Assembly (NCBI GenBank): GCA_963732225.1
Contig: CAVSYR010000004.1
Location: 62,001 to 126,000, forward strand
Reading direction: 5' to 3'
DNA length: 64,000 nt
DNA from: VRUE01 sp963732225
GTDB taxonomy: Bacteria > Actinomycetota > Thermoleophilia > Solirubrobacterales > 70-9
Under the pieces are notes generated by a model. That model was not told the origin of the DNA, made no database searches, and saw only the letters and a program-made list of their open reading frames with translations. The position numbers and the translations under genes are program-made. Shown here one piece after another: positions 17,278-27,749 of the stretch. Every line of letters begins with the position of its first letter. The first letter of the stretch is position 1.

Positions 17278-18483
17278 TCAGCTACCGCGAAGTGTGGCGG
17301 CGCCGATCGTGAGTTTTCCGTCGGTGTGTTCTTTGCCAAGCAGTTCACACGGGAATTTTTCGAACGTGTAGCTCAGTTTTTCGACCGAACTACTATTCAC
17401 CAGGATTGACCTAGTCCGCCCCGATCCCTGATTTTCATATGAGGCGGTCGACGTCGCAGGACTCTGTGCGGGGATTTTGGCGGTGCATCCCGCGGATTTG
17501 AGTTCGATTGAATCGCCAGGGGAGGTGCAGCCAATTCCCAAGGTGCCTTTATAGGGGCTGCTGATGTTGGATACACCATATTTGAACGTGCAACTGTGCA
17601 TCGCTACACTCACCGCTTCATTTTCGAAAGCAATACAGTTTGTCAGCCCCGCGGTAAGCGGCAGGACGGCGCTTGCTGCCGTCAGTGCTGAGCTGAATGA
17701 TGCGGCGCTGCAAGTGACGGGCCAATTACCGGACCCCAGATTAAATTTGACCGCGCTGCCAGAGTTGAGTGAGCCGGTCACTGGATTGGGGTAGGTTTCG
17801 GAAGTGAACTTGGGCTGTTCGGCTTCTGTTTCTGATTTTTTGCCGGCGATGTAGAGACCGTCGAAGCCGTCGGTGCTGCGGATATTGTCTAGCATCGCTC
17901 CGTCGTAACCGTTGAAGGTCCAATTTCCGTTGAATCCGACGATACCACCCGCAGCGCAATTCCCAGTGCCCGTGAATTTCAGATAGGCGCTTATAAGCCG
18001 GACTTTGACTGCTTCAGCACCTAGTGCGATGACGTTTTCATAAGTGGCGGGAACTCCGGTTTGAGCAGGTATCGAGATTGGCGAGGTACATGCTTCGACC
18101 TTGAGTTCGGTGATTGGGCCACATCCGGGGGGTCCGACATTGGCAGAGTTCTCCGAACCGGGGCGGAGTTCGAACGAGCAACCGTTCATTTTCAATTCTT
18201 TTTCGCTCCCACCCACTTCGTGACATGAGAGCCCGGTAATACCGCCCATGGTTGCTGAGGGGCCGGCGATTTCGCCACCGCCAATCAACGTTTTACCGCA
18301 ATAGCTGGGATTGGCCTCGCCTTCGACGCCGAACCATACACTGTTCGGTTCTTCAGCGGTGATACGAAAATGAAGCGGGTATTTATCGGCTTCAACGCCG
18401 CCCGAGGCAGATGCGATACCGGGAAGGATTAGGAGCGCCAGCGGCAGCAGCGCCGCCAAGCCCAATCGTCGTATGCGTTTCAT
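17278..18483 (-). CDS. Secreted protein with two Cys-rich repeats
   Basis: 401 residues. Signal peptide residues 8-27. ATG 18483 is preceded by GGAGGAAC, a strong ribosome binding site. The mature protein has two related halves of about 180 residues, each with spaced cysteines, a (M)NGCSFELR or MHSCTFKYG strand, a GPPGCGPI or GIGCTSPGD turn and an IPAQT or IPAQS motif followed by a YEN strand. The C-terminal domain of the gene at 32152 has the same organisation. Base composition is lower in GC than that of its neighbours. It is probably an extracellular structural protein; no enzyme motif is seen. Confidence 0.75.
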   Translation of the reverse strand: MKRIRRLGLAALLPLALLILPGIASASGGVEADKYPLHFRITAEEPNSVWFGVEGEANPSYCGKTLIGGGEIAGPSATMGGITGLSCHEVGGSEKELKMNGCSFELRPGSENSANVGPPGCGPITELKVEACTSPISIPAQTGVPATYENVIALGAEAVKVRLISAYLKFTGTGNCAAGGIVGFNGNWTFNGYDGAMLDNIRSTDGFDGLYIAGKKSETEAEQPKFTSETYPNPVTGSLNSGSAVKFNLGSGNWPVTCSAASFSSALTAASAVLPLTAGLTNCIAFENEAVSVAMHSCTFKYGVSNISSPYKGTLGIGCTSPGDSIELKSAGCTAKIPAQSPATSTASYENQGSGRTRSILVNSSSVEKLSYTFEKFPCELLGKEHTDGKLTIGAATLRGS

Positions 18484-18699
18484 TGTTCCTCCATGAGAGT
18501 TGGTCAGTGCTGAGCGAGATCAGGACTTGGAGGTTCGCCGAGGTTCGGCTGCTCGCGCGCGGCCAATATGGTGAGCTTTGCAGGCCTACGCTGAGCAGAT
18601 TGCGAGGCTAGGAAGGGGTTGCTTGGCCGGGACCCGGGCGCAAAACGCGGACGGAGACATCCGTCAGCGCGGTCCAGAAAACGGTGGCAACTCTCAGCC

Positions 18700-19030
18700 G
18701 CAGGAAGTATCAGAAAGGGTGGCATCTTGCCGCTGGCCAGAACGCGGGCGATGGTCGGCCAAGGGAAAGTGGGCGCAGTCCCTGTCGGTGCCGAGCAGGC
18801 ACCGGCGGCGGTGGCGTGCTTCGCCGGTCGAGGCCGATTGGATCTGGTGGTGGTGACGGCGCGCGGCCGGTCGGGTTGAGGTCGTAGCCGCGGCGGCTGA
18901 GCGCTATCGGAATCGTCGACAACTGCGGCGTCGCGAGTTGTGGGTGGTCGAGATGTCGCCACCCGAGAGCGAGATTGCGACGGGCGAGGCCGGTGGGCGA
19001 GAGGCGGTTGGGGGCTTCGCTTTCGCCGAA
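18700..19030 (-). pseudogene. Decayed short-family gene downstream of cassette A
   Basis: Fragments in different frames align with the middle of the short family. STIPIALSRRGYDLNPTG corresponds to the paralogue's TITMAINRHGRLNPTG, and the DNA around 18790-18880 parallels 15310-15410. No intact signal peptide or C-terminus remains. Its position right after the long gene is where the half cassette at 7.5 kb has an intact short gene. Confidence 0.55.
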
Positions 19031-19045
19031 GTGACGCGCGCCCTG

Positions 19046-19068
19046 CCGGTTGCCTCGCCGGCAACCGG
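19046..19068. terminator. Hairpin downstream of cassette A long gene
   Basis: The arms CCGGTTGCC and GGCAACCGG are separated by TCGCC. It begins 61 bp after the stop of the minus-strand long gene. No T-tract is present. Confidence 0.4.
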
Positions 19069-19128
19069 TGGTGGGTGGGGATCGTCGGCCGGGGGGGTCC
19101 GCGGTGATGAAGCGCCTAGTGACGCCGA

Positions 19129-22100
19129 TCAGGGTGCCCCTTGGGGGGCCCGCTTGGATTTGACCTTGCTCTTTGCTCGTCCCTTGCAGGAGGTCTGCAT
19201 GAGCGGGCGGAGGCGGAGGAACCTGTTGGACTGGGAGGTGAATTTGACGTCGGCGCGGGCGGGCGCCTTGCAGAGGTTGCGGGAGTTGACGAGCAGTCCC
19301 TTGTCGCCGCCGAGCATGGTCAGGGTGAATTCGGTGATCGGGACGTCGGGGACGGTTTCGAAGGAGGAGCGGATGCCGCCGTTGACCGAGTCGATGCGGC
19401 CGACGAGGTTGGCGGAGATCTGGCCGCGGAGGCGAGCGACGAGGTCAGGCAACGGGTGGTCTGAGGAGCGGAGGATGAGGTCGCCTTCGACCGGGTCGTC
19501 GAGCAGCGGCGTTACCGCTTTCGCATGGCCGTAGATCGAGGCGGCCGGGCACTGATCGGCGCGGAACTGGACTCTGGTACAGACGGTTCCAATATGGGCG
19601 TTCTCGAGGAACTCCGACTTCGGCAAGGCAACGATCGCCTTGCCGAAGTTGGCGTCTCCGACGCGGGCGAGCACCCGCGAGAAGAAGGCCGGGTGATCAC
19701 CGCGATGGGTGCCGCCCTTGAGCTTGAAGAAGATCTGGGGCTGGAAGCCGAGGCGGCCGCAGTCGCCGACCTGGAAGCGGTCGCTCGCGTTGAACAACGA
19801 GTCGTCTGCGGTGGAGAGCAGGTCGCCGCCGACGCCGGTTATGGCAGCGTCCAGGCTGGTGGGCGAGCAGTTGGTCGGGTTGAGCGTCGTTTCCGGGCGG
19901 TCGAGGCGGAGGCGGACGTCGCGGACGCGAAGGATGACGCCGTGGAGGATGGTGGGGAAGGGGTCGGAGACGGCGGTGACGCGGCTGGTTTCGGCGTCGA
20001 CGCGGAGGGCGACGCGGACCGCGACGTTGCCGAGGTCAAAGGGGCCGGCGAGGCCGGGGGCGACGATCGCGAGAGAGAGCGGGGCGCCCTTGTAGGGGCC
20101 GGCGAGGTAGACGCGGCCGGGGAAGTAGTTGGGGCCCGGGCCGGCGCCGAGGCCGGCGGAGACGGTGCCGATCTGAGAGGCCGGCGGGCAGGCGGGTGAG
20201 GCCTGCTCGGAGGCGCCGGCACCGAGCTCGGTCGAGATCGAGGCGAGGGCGGCGTCGGGGCAGAAGGGAATGCCGGCGATCTTGGCGAGGAGGCCGGGTG
20301 GGAGGACGGTGGTGACCTGGCTCAGTTCCTGCTCGGAGTCCTCGCGGCTGAGGCGGAAGAGGAAGGGCGAGTAGGCGCCGGCGAGGGGGTTGAGGGTGCC
20401 GCCGGAGAAGTGCGGGGCGAAGGGGCGATGGGCGGAGTCGGGCGGGCAGGGGGTGCCGCCGGGACCTTCGTTAACCGTGTAGCTGTTGGTCAGGTCGAGC
20501 ACTTCCTGGGGCCGGGCGTAGGAGGAGATTTCGACGCCGATCGAGTGGGCGCCGCAGCTGGGCGGGCTGACCAGAGGGGCGCGCGAGCCGCTGCGGAACT
20601 TGAGGGTGAGCTCGGAGAACGGGAACTGCGGCGTGTCGTCGAAGAGGGTGCTGATCTGCCCGGTCTGCGGGTCGACATCGATGCGGCCGGGGATCTTGAT
20701 CAGGATGCCGCGTTCTTCGGTGTCATGGAGGACGAGGTAGACGGCGAAAAGGGAGCCGAAGGGGTTGTCGCCCTGCGCGGCGAGGAACATCGAGCCCTCG
20801 GCGGCCTTCGGCAAAAGCGGCGTGGAGAGGGTCACTTCGCCGATCCGCGAGGCATCCGGGCATTGCACGGGGTCATTGGTGCCGAGCCCGATCTGCTGGG
20901 AGCTGCAGCTGCGCAGGCCGTCGGCGAAGGAGGGCGAGAAGCTCATCCCCTGGGGCAGGGTGACGTTGACGCGCTTGACCGGCGGGGTCGAGAGCGCGTC
21001 GGGATCTTCGTTTTGGGCGACGCGGAGGTGGACGTCGAGGCCGGTGGGGGTGTTGGCCTGATGGCCGGTCGGTTCGACTTCGATGTCGGGTTCGAAGCGG
21101 GGGCGCTCGCAGTCGGTCGTCTGCCCCGGAAGCGTGTAGGCGACATCGGGCCCGTAGAGCCCCGGGTGCTGCCATGAATCGTAGTTGCGGAAGCGGAGCT
21201 GGTGGTCAACACCGCACTGGGACGGGAGGGTGAGGAACGGCTTGCGGGCCGCGTCGGTCGCGCATTCTTCGTCGGTGAGGGCGTTTTCGCCGAAGGTGAA
21301 ATAGTTGAATCGGAAGCAGCGCTCGGAGTCGTGTGAGTGCTCGGCCGGGACCCCCCAGATCGTCAACCTCTGATTGAAGACCGGGGCGGACTCGTTGATG
21401 TCGGAGACCTTGGTGGTGATGCCGTAGTTGCTGGCTGGGTCGAGGAAGGCTTTGATGTGGACGGGGTTGCCGGCCAAGGCGAAGCCGAGGTCGGTGACCA
21501 CCCCGCGGGGGTGGCTGAGGTTGAAGACGCCGGTTGAAAAGCCCAGTTTGTTGCCTGCGGCGAGAGCAATATTGAGGTCGATGCGCCCGACCTGGGAGGA
21601 AGGGGGGCAGAGGTTGAGCGTGAAGGCGGCCTGGCCGCACTCGCCGACCGCGGTCGGGGCGCCGATGAAGCCCTGGGGAAGATCGACCTGGAGATCGCGG
21701 ATGTGCTCGACGGGAGTCTCGGTGAGGACCGTGCCTGCTTGCGTCAGACTCTCAGTTCCCAACGGTTCGGAGGTGAGATCGAAGGGGACGGTGAGCAGGT
21801 CGGGGTGGGAGCCCGATTCGCGAACGGCGGTGACACCGTCTTCTTCAAAGAAATCGGGGACGAAGCTTTCGGGGAGGATGCCAAACACAGTGGGCGCGAG
21901 GCTGGTTTCGGTGGACTCAGTGGTGCAGGCTGCGGCCCCGGGGGCGCAGCCCTCTGAGGCAGGGGCTTCGCGGGCGCCGCCGCCGATCAGTTCGGCAGTG
22001 GTGGTGCGGATCGCGAATTTCGGCGTCGCGGCTGCTTTGACGGTGAACTCGATGAGGCGATTGACGACGTGGCGTTTGAGCGGGTTGGTCGTCGTGCAGA

Positions 22101-22449
22101 CGAGGATTGAGTCGCCCACCGAGCCGGGGCAGGACCATTTGACGTTATGTTCGTAATTGGTCATGTCGGCGTAAAATTCGACGCTTTCGCGGGTCAAGCC
22201 AGGCGGAAGGCTGATCTTCAGGGTGAGCGGAGCCGATGTGGGTTCGCCGCTGAGATTGGAGACGTCGAACCAGTACTGACCGAGACCGCCGGGCTGGATG
22301 GTGGTGGGGTGGTGATGAATGTCGACCGTGAGCAGGGGCGCGGCGCTGGCCGAGGCGACCCCGAGCCAGAGGAGGAGCGGGCAGGTGAAGAGGAGGGCGA
22401 GGCGCCTCAGGCTTCGAACGTTGGCGCAAGCGGGCGAAGTGGTTGACAT
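19129..22449 (-). CDS. Long multi-module exported protein (cassette A)
   Basis: 1106 residues from ATG 22449 (MSTTSPACAN), 48 bp after the stop of the upstream propeller gene. A signal peptide (LALLFTCPLLLWLGVASASA) is followed by a DUF11-type domain (TVDIHHHPTTIQPGG). Repeated modules then carry the same landmarks as the paralogue at 8420: LPQGFIGAPTAVGEC, HIKAFLDPASNYGI, CPDASRIGEVTLSTPLLP, IPGRIDVDPQTGQIS, VYLAGPYKGAPLSLAIV, and near the end GGDKGLLVNSRNLC. It finishes with a Lys/Arg-rich tail. It is likely anchored or retained at the cell surface; no catalytic motif is visible. Third gene of the cassette. Confidence 0.88.
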   Translation of the reverse strand: MSTTSPACANVRSLRRLALLFTCPLLLWLGVASASAAPLLTVDIHHHPTTIQPGGLGQYWFDVSNLSGEPTSAPLTLKISLPPGLTRESVEFYADMTNYEHNVKWSCPGSVGDSILVCTTTNPLKRHVVNRLIEFTVKAAATPKFAIRTTTAELIGGGAREAPASEGCAPGAAACTTESTETSLAPTVFGILPESFVPDFFEEDGVTAVRESGSHPDLLTVPFDLTSEPLGTESLTQAGTVLTETPVEHIRDLQVDLPQGFIGAPTAVGECGQAAFTLNLCPPSSQVGRIDLNIALAAGNKLGFSTGVFNLSHPRGVVTDLGFALAGNPVHIKAFLDPASNYGITTKVSDINESAPVFNQRLTIWGVPAEHSHDSERCFRFNYFTFGENALTDEECATDAARKPFLTLPSQCGVDHQLRFRNYDSWQHPGLYGPDVAYTLPGQTTDCERPRFEPDIEVEPTGHQANTPTGLDVHLRVAQNEDPDALSTPPVKRVNVTLPQGMSFSPSFADGLRSCSSQQIGLGTNDPVQCPDASRIGEVTLSTPLLPKAAEGSMFLAAQGDNPFGSLFAVYLVLHDTEERGILIKIPGRIDVDPQTGQISTLFDDTPQFPFSELTLKFRSGSRAPLVSPPSCGAHSIGVEISSYARPQEVLDLTNSYTVNEGPGGTPCPPDSAHRPFAPHFSGGTLNPLAGAYSPFLFRLSREDSEQELSQVTTVLPPGLLAKIAGIPFCPDAALASISTELGAGASEQASPACPPASQIGTVSAGLGAGPGPNYFPGRVYLAGPYKGAPLSLAIVAPGLAGPFDLGNVAVRVALRVDAETSRVTAVSDPFPTILHGVILRVRDVRLRLDRPETTLNPTNCSPTSLDAAITGVGGDLLSTADDSLFNASDRFQVGDCGRLGFQPQIFFKLKGGTHRGDHPAFFSRVLARVGDANFGKAIVALPKSEFLENAHIGTVCTRVQFRADQCPAASIYGHAKAVTPLLDDPVEGDLILRSSDHPLPDLVARLRGQISANLVGRIDSVNGGIRSSFETVPDVPITEFTLTMLGGDKGLLVNSRNLCKAPARADVKFTSQSNRFLRLRPLMQTSCKGRAKSKVKSKRAPQGAP

Positions 22450-22496
22450 CTGAGCGGTCTCCAGATCTTTGGTCGGCGGTGCGGGGCGGGCGGCGT

Positions 22497-25400
22497 TCAT
22501 CGATGCCCTGCCCGGTGATGGCCGCGCTTGCCGCAACGGCGGTGGTGCCTACCCCTGCGCTTGCATCTTTTCGGCGTGATGGCCGGCGGATTGCCCGGCC
22601 CGCGGAAGGTGGAGGTCCCCGGGGGCGCTTCCTCGGGGGTGCCGTTCGGGGTTCCCTGGCAGACCTCGAGCGGACACGGCTTGGGCTTGGGCGGGAAAGC
22701 GATGCCGCCGCCGATGCGCGCATCATAGAGGCGGGCGTAGGCGTCGGGGGCGTCTTCGGTGTACTGGGCGGGGGCGCTGAAGAAGAGGTCGCGGCCCGAG
22801 GGGCTGATGCCGGCGACCTCGGGGGCGCCAGCGCCATTGGAGAAGGCGGTCCATTGGGTGAGGCCGTCGGTGACGAGGAGCAACCGCCCATCACGCCACT
22901 CGTAGACATCGGTGCCGGCGAGTGGGTCCTTGCCAGGCCCGGGCGTGTTCTGGTCGGCGGGAAGCAGCGGGGTAGGCGTCGTAAAGGCAACATCACCCTG
23001 ATCGGTGATTACAGTGATGTTGCGAGCGCCACGATTTGTGCTGCCGGGGAACGTGGCACGCGGCGTAGTGCCAGGCTCGGGGCAAGAGATGCAGACCAGG
23101 GAGCGATGGCGGTCGTCATAGCGGTAGGACTGTGTGGCGCCGCCGTTTACCTTGCCGCCCTGCGGATTGAGGAGCGGACTGGCGGAGCGGAAGGTGAGGA
23201 CAGCGCCGTCGGGGGTCAGATCGGCGGGTTCACCCAGGCTCCCGATAGCGAAACCCGATCCGACGTAGGCGAGGGCGCTGGTGGCGACATCCACCCGGTA
23301 GATACCCCTGGTCGCTGCACCCGGGAGCAGCGGCTTGGCACTTTCGAAATAGACGCGGGAACCGTCATCTGAGACACGGATTTCGAGATTCGGTTCTTGG
23401 GTGACCACCACGTCGACGTCGAATCCCGAAAGCACGCAGGTCACGCATTCGAGGGTTTGGTCGGAGGTGTCATAACGATAGACGTCTCCGTCGGGACCAT
23501 TTCCGGTTCCCGAGCTGCAAGCAGCAGGATTTCGGTCGGCGGGATCGAGACGGGTCTGCGTCCAGAAAAAGGCGGCGCCGGGGGTTGACTTGATGAAGCC
23601 GGCGCTGCACTGGGGCCCGGAGATCGGCGGCCCTGAGATGAGCTTCGATTCTTCGGCCTCGAGGTCACGCGCGTAGAGCCCGGTGGGCCCGGTGCAGTTG
23701 TTCGCGCGACTGTTGAAGTAGAGAAACTTCCCGTCGGCCGACAGGGAGTGGGCCTGGGCCCTCTCAGCGAAGGCCTCGTAATCCCCTCCGCCGTGTCGAA
23801 CCTTCACCCCGCAACTCGCCGGTTCGCCGCCGGGAAGGAGGCTGAGGAGATGGGGTGGTGAGGCGCTGATGTCATAGAGGTTTGGGAGGCTCGCGGCGGT
23901 GGGATAGGCAGGATCGACGACCCCGTTATCCTCGAATCCACCGATCACCGTTCGCGCGTCATCAGAGGCAAGCAGGGCGGGTTGGGAGGGGTCCAAGTTA
24001 AGTGCCGCGGCACTCCCCATAGGGAACTGCGCGAGCGGCGTAGGCGTGCGGCCGGGCCCAAGGCGCCAGATGGTCCCTTTCGTGTTGCCATCGAGTTGGT
24101 CGCCGTTAAAGGCGAGGACCGTCGAAAGCGAGGGATCCGAGAGGGGCGTCAGCCAGGTAAGCCCGGTCAACTGGTCACGCACCGGAGTGATGAGTTCGGT
24201 CTGCCAACCAGATTCGGGGTGCTCGCCGGGGGGCCGCTGGGCGAAGTAGAGGCCCCAGAAATTCCCGGCGTTGGAGAGGGGGGTGCCGCCGGAGACGCGA
24301 TAGATGGCTCGGTCGCCGTCGTCGGAGAGGCCGAGGGTGCCGCCGACGAGGATGGGATTGCCGCCGGATTCGCCGAGGCTGACCTGCTCGTAGGCGCGGT
24401 CGGAGCCAGGCGGCCCCGAAAACCGCCCATGGCTGAGGGGGGCGTCGGAGGCTCGCGTCGTGAAGGTGACGTCGTTGCCGAGCGCGGCGCCGGCGACGTT
24501 GCCGTTGTCGGCGACGATGCGGTAGTGATAGGTGGTGCCAGGCGCCAGGCCGGTGAGCTTGCGGGCGACAAGAACAGTGTGGCTGAGGTCGCCGCCCTGC
24601 CTCTGGGTCGTCACTTTGAAGTTGGTCGGTAACCCCACATTATTTTTAGGTGGCGTCGCCCCGTCGCCAACGTCGAGCTGGGGCACGTCGGTACCGGCAA
24701 GGCTCCCCACGAAGGTGACTTGGTAGGCACCCGGCTCGCCGCTGACCTGGACGTTTCCGGAGCCGATCGAAGGGAGGGCTTCGAGGGCCTGCGCCAGTTT
24801 TGCGGCGGACTCGTCGAAGGACAGGTCGGGAGTGGTCTGGGCGCCAAAGGAGACCCTGAACTGGCCGCTGGCCGCATCGAAGGCGATCAACTGCAGCTCA
24901 TTGGTGTCTATCTGGGTGGGGGAAGTGGCGGTGGCGGTGGCAAAGCCGCTGGCTTCGTATGCGGCAACGGTGACGTATTCGAAGTGGTAGCTCGTCGGCT
25001 GGCCCTGAGGATCGACGCGACCGTTCAACCAGGCGGTGGTCGCGGTCCTTTCGGGGGCGCCGACGGTCTCGACTTCGGCCGGGCCGGTCGTCCTGATCGA
25101 GGCCTGGCGCGACACCGTGCCTTCGAGGTTCGCCGCGGTGAGCAAGTAGCGATAGGTCGTATTGGGAGTCAGGCCATTCAGAACGATGCTGACAGCATGC
25201 GGCGATTCGTCGGTGGGGATCTGGTCAAAGCTCGGATCGCAGGAGACGGTGCCGCCTGAGGACAAATCGGAAAACCCTGCAATCTGGAACGCCCGCTCGG
25301 TCACGTACTGAAGGTGACAGGCGGTAAGGGTCGAGCCTTTCGGATTGACGGACGCATGCACCGTCGCAGTGTCGTTGCCGACGGCGGTGGGCGGCGAGAG

Positions 25401-26744
25401 GGCTACCCTGGGCGGCGGCGGCGGGCCCCCGGCGAAGACCCTGACCTGCTTGGTTGTGTCATCGAGCACATAGATGTAGTGGTTCGTGGCGTCGACGGCG
25501 ATGCCGAGGAATTTGGCTGTAGGGAATCCGGTGGCGAATTCGTCGACCAGTTCGCCGCTCAGTTCATATTCGCTGATCTTGCTCTGCCCGCTGCTCCCAG
25601 TAACTACGAATGCGCGATCGGTGGAGGGGTCGATAGTCAGGCTTGCTCCGAAACCAGGCGCTGGATCCTGGGCGATCATCGAACCCGATTGGTATTCGCT
25701 GTCCTTGGTAAAAGACCACAGCTGGTTTGGCCCGCTGAGATAGAGATTGTCTTCGCTGTCGAATGCGATCTGATTCACCGGATTGGGAAACGGCGCCACG
25801 ACGCCCTTGATGATCGTTGCCGTGCCGGGATCGATCTCGATGAGGTCTGGGGAGCTTCCCGGCGTCAGCCGCGTCGCGAGCCACAGCATCCCCTGGGAGT
25901 CGACCGCCATGGACCCAACGGAGAGTTCGGTCGCCACCGGGAACCCGGGAAGTTCGGCCCCTGTGGGCGCGAAGCCCCGAATGGAAGGTACAGAGTAGGT
26001 CGACTCGTAGACGTTGCCTGCAGTGCTTTGGCCCGTGCCATCGACAGCGAAGGCTTCGGCGAACAGATACGGAACACTGAGAGGATTGAAACCGGAAAGG
26101 ACAGGAAAGGCCGGCGGCACCGCGATTTCGTTGCCGTACACGCCGCGGACACCGGAGTGCTCGGCCCTCCCTGCGACAAAGAGACGGCGCCGGCTCTGGT
26201 CGATTCCGATCCCTCCATGGTCGCCGCCGGCGGTCAATTCCGGATACTGGCTGGCGGCAGTTCCGTCGGGCCCGAAAACAGCCACCGCTCCGTGGTAGGT
26301 GATGAAGCCCTGATCGGCGCCGAGGATCGTACCGCTGGAGGTGGTCTGGGCGACGAGGCGGAAGTGATATTCCTTGCCAGCGATGAGGCCGGTGAGATGG
26401 GCGCTGAGGTCGGCGGGAGAGGTGAAGGCGTTGCCCTCGGCGCAGGCGACTTCGCTGCCGTAGGCGAGGGTTTCGCCCCATTCGAATTTGCAGTTGACGA
26501 TGCCGGGGTCGGCTTCGGGGTCGAGGTGGCCGTTGAGGGTGGCGCTGGAGCTGCGGACCTTGGTCGCCAGCTGGGTGGAAGCGGTGGAGGCAAGCGCGGC
26601 GCCGGGGACAAGCGCCGCGCTTGCGAGGAGCAGCGCGAGGGCGGCGAGGGCGAGCGAGCGGGCAGGGGTGCTCATGCCCAAACGGCGGTGGGGGGCCGGT
26701 GACCCGTCGTGGATCGCTCTATCTGTCTGCGCCTCTCGCTTCAC
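22497..26744 (-). CDS. Exported Fn3 / propeller / TolB-like protein (cassette A)
   Basis: 1415 residues from GTG 26744, which has GAGGAGA seven bases upstream. The internal ATG at 26675 has no such site. Signal peptide about residues 28-53. Domain order: a Fn3-like domain (55-150, SSATLNGHLDPEAD), an NHL-like propeller (150-440, with IGIDQSRRRLFVAG and IAVDATNHYIYVLDD), two or more Fn3-like domains (450-800, TAWLNGRVDPQGQPTSY), a TolB/WD40-like propeller (about 800-1350, LGLSDDGDRAIYRVSGG) and a His/Arg/Lys-rich tail. Paralogue of 36810-40841 with the same order and neighbours. It is probably a surface protein that binds sugar, protein or cell-wall ligands. Confidence 0.88.
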   Translation of the reverse strand: MKREAQTDRAIHDGSPAPHRRLGMSTPARSLALAALALLLASAALVPGAALASTASTQLATKVRSSSATLNGHLDPEADPGIVNCKFEWGETLAYGSEVACAEGNAFTSPADLSAHLTGLIAGKEYHFRLVAQTTSSGTILGADQGFITYHGAVAVFGPDGTAASQYPELTAGGDHGGIGIDQSRRRLFVAGRAEHSGVRGVYGNEIAVPPAFPVLSGFNPLSVPYLFAEAFAVDGTGQSTAGNVYESTYSVPSIRGFAPTGAELPGFPVATELSVGSMAVDSQGMLWLATRLTPGSSPDLIEIDPGTATIIKGVVAPFPNPVNQIAFDSEDNLYLSGPNQLWSFTKDSEYQSGSMIAQDPAPGFGASLTIDPSTDRAFVVTGSSGQSKISEYELSGELVDEFATGFPTAKFLGIAVDATNHYIYVLDDTTKQVRVFAGGPPPPPRVALSPPTAVGNDTATVHASVNPKGSTLTACHLQYVTERAFQIAGFSDLSSGGTVSCDPSFDQIPTDESPHAVSIVLNGLTPNTTYRYLLTAANLEGTVSRQASIRTTGPAEVETVGAPERTATTAWLNGRVDPQGQPTSYHFEYVTVAAYEASGFATATATSPTQIDTNELQLIAFDAASGQFRVSFGAQTTPDLSFDESAAKLAQALEALPSIGSGNVQVSGEPGAYQVTFVGSLAGTDVPQLDVGDGATPPKNNVGLPTNFKVTTQRQGGDLSHTVLVARKLTGLAPGTTYHYRIVADNGNVAGAALGNDVTFTTRASDAPLSHGRFSGPPGSDRAYEQVSLGESGGNPILVGGTLGLSDDGDRAIYRVSGGTPLSNAGNFWGLYFAQRPPGEHPESGWQTELITPVRDQLTGLTWLTPLSDPSLSTVLAFNGDQLDGNTKGTIWRLGPGRTPTPLAQFPMGSAAALNLDPSQPALLASDDARTVIGGFEDNGVVDPAYPTAASLPNLYDISASPPHLLSLLPGGEPASCGVKVRHGGGDYEAFAERAQAHSLSADGKFLYFNSRANNCTGPTGLYARDLEAEESKLISGPPISGPQCSAGFIKSTPGAAFFWTQTRLDPADRNPAACSSGTGNGPDGDVYRYDTSDQTLECVTCVLSGFDVDVVVTQEPNLEIRVSDDGSRVYFESAKPLLPGAATRGIYRVDVATSALAYVGSGFAIGSLGEPADLTPDGAVLTFRSASPLLNPQGGKVNGGATQSYRYDDRHRSLVCISCPEPGTTPRATFPGSTNRGARNITVITDQGDVAFTTPTPLLPADQNTPGPGKDPLAGTDVYEWRDGRLLLVTDGLTQWTAFSNGAGAPEVAGISPSGRDLFFSAPAQYTEDAPDAYARLYDARIGGGIAFPPKPKPCPLEVCQGTPNGTPEEAPPGTSTFRGPGNPPAITPKRCKRRGRHHRRCGKRGHHRAGHR

Positions 26745-26784
26745 TTAGATTCTCCTCGCCTGACTTGTCTCTTCTGGTTGGTGG

Positions 26785-26829
26785 GGGGCCCGAGCGTCGA
26801 AATGCGACTGGACGCTGCGCTCGAGCCCC
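26785..26829. terminator. Intercistronic hairpin between collagen-like and propeller genes, cassette A
   Basis: Twelve-base arms at 26785-26796 and 26818-26829 with one mismatch. Cassette B has an unrelated-sequence hairpin at the equivalent place (40909-40939). This suggests partial termination or mRNA processing, giving more collagen-like protein than the downstream products. Confidence 0.4.
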
Positions 26830-26842
26830 AATCAGAGTCGCG

Positions 26843-27627
26843 CTAGCCGGTCACCGCCCAGGTTCCGCTGCCGACATGGAAGCCCCCTTCGGCTTCTGAA
26901 ACCAGGAGGATGGCGCCGGAGACGCTCGCCCCGAGTCCGAAAGTGGCCGGGTCCTGGACCTGGACGAGGGTCGCGCCGGCAAGGGCCCCCGCGTAGACGC
27001 AGAGGTAGCCGGGATCGGCCTCGGGGTTGGCGGCACCCGCAGTCCCGGCGTGTTCTTCATTTTCGCAGTGTTCGTTGGTGGGGTCGTTGATGATCGTGTG
27101 ACTTGCTTCGGTGATCGGAGCGGCAAGCGGGATGTCGAAGGAGAGCGGAAGACCCGCCGTCACCCCACCGTTGTAGCGCCAGACGCCGGTCTCGGTCGCC
27201 TTCGAGGGAAGGGTGCCTCCCGCGGTCCAAGGTTCGCCTTCGGGACCCGGGGTGCCAGCTTCACCGTTGCAGACGTATTTCTTGGTGGCCGGTTCGCCGG
27301 CGACTTCGACGCTGGAGCCGCCTTCGCCACAGTTGGCGCCAGGTTCCTCGTTAGCCACCACCACCGACTTGCCGTTGGTGCCGGGGCTGCCGTTTGCACC
27401 GGGTGCCCCGTCTTTGCCGTTGGTGCCGTTAGTACCGGGTCACCAGCAGCCCCAGCCGGCCCAGTCCCCTGGAAGCTCTTCGCGATCGCCTTGACTTCCT
27501 TCTTCTGCTTGCCGTTGAGGCCGGAGGCCGCGATGGCGCTTCCCCCTACGGCGAGGACGATGGCAATAACTCCAAGCACCAAGCCTGCGGTGCCGAAACG
27601 GTCTTTAAAGCGGCGGTAGAGAGACAT
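26843..27627 (-). CDS. Membrane-anchored collagen-like protein, one frameshift (cassette A)
   Basis: Two overlapping frames make one protein of about 260 residues, with a missing base near 27440. The first part has a cytoplasmic RRFKDRFGTAG, a transmembrane helix (LVLGVIAIVLAVGGSAIAA) and the KQKKEVKAIAKSFQG linker. The second frame continues with Gly-X-Y triplets (GTNGTNGKDGAPGANG), a CNGEAGTPGPEGEPW turn and a beta-rich C-terminal head ending GTWAVTG. The cassette B homologue is intact, aligns along the whole length and ends in the same GTWAVTG. A trimeric stalk with a globular head facing outward is likely. The frameshift may be a sequencing error. Confidence 0.75.
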
Positions 27628-27749
27628 CAGTGCTTTTCCTCCTGTGTGTGGGTTACGTCTTCCCCTCCCACGGGGAGGAGAGCTGCGTGGCCCTCGCGCC
27701 GCGCGAGGCGGCTCGAGGGGGACGTGAGTCGAAGGTCTGCGGCGGCGGC

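Noticed and set aside
25314..26702. 462-codon plus-strand frame across cassette A
   Set aside because: Same reason: antisense of the propeller gene, with no domain character.
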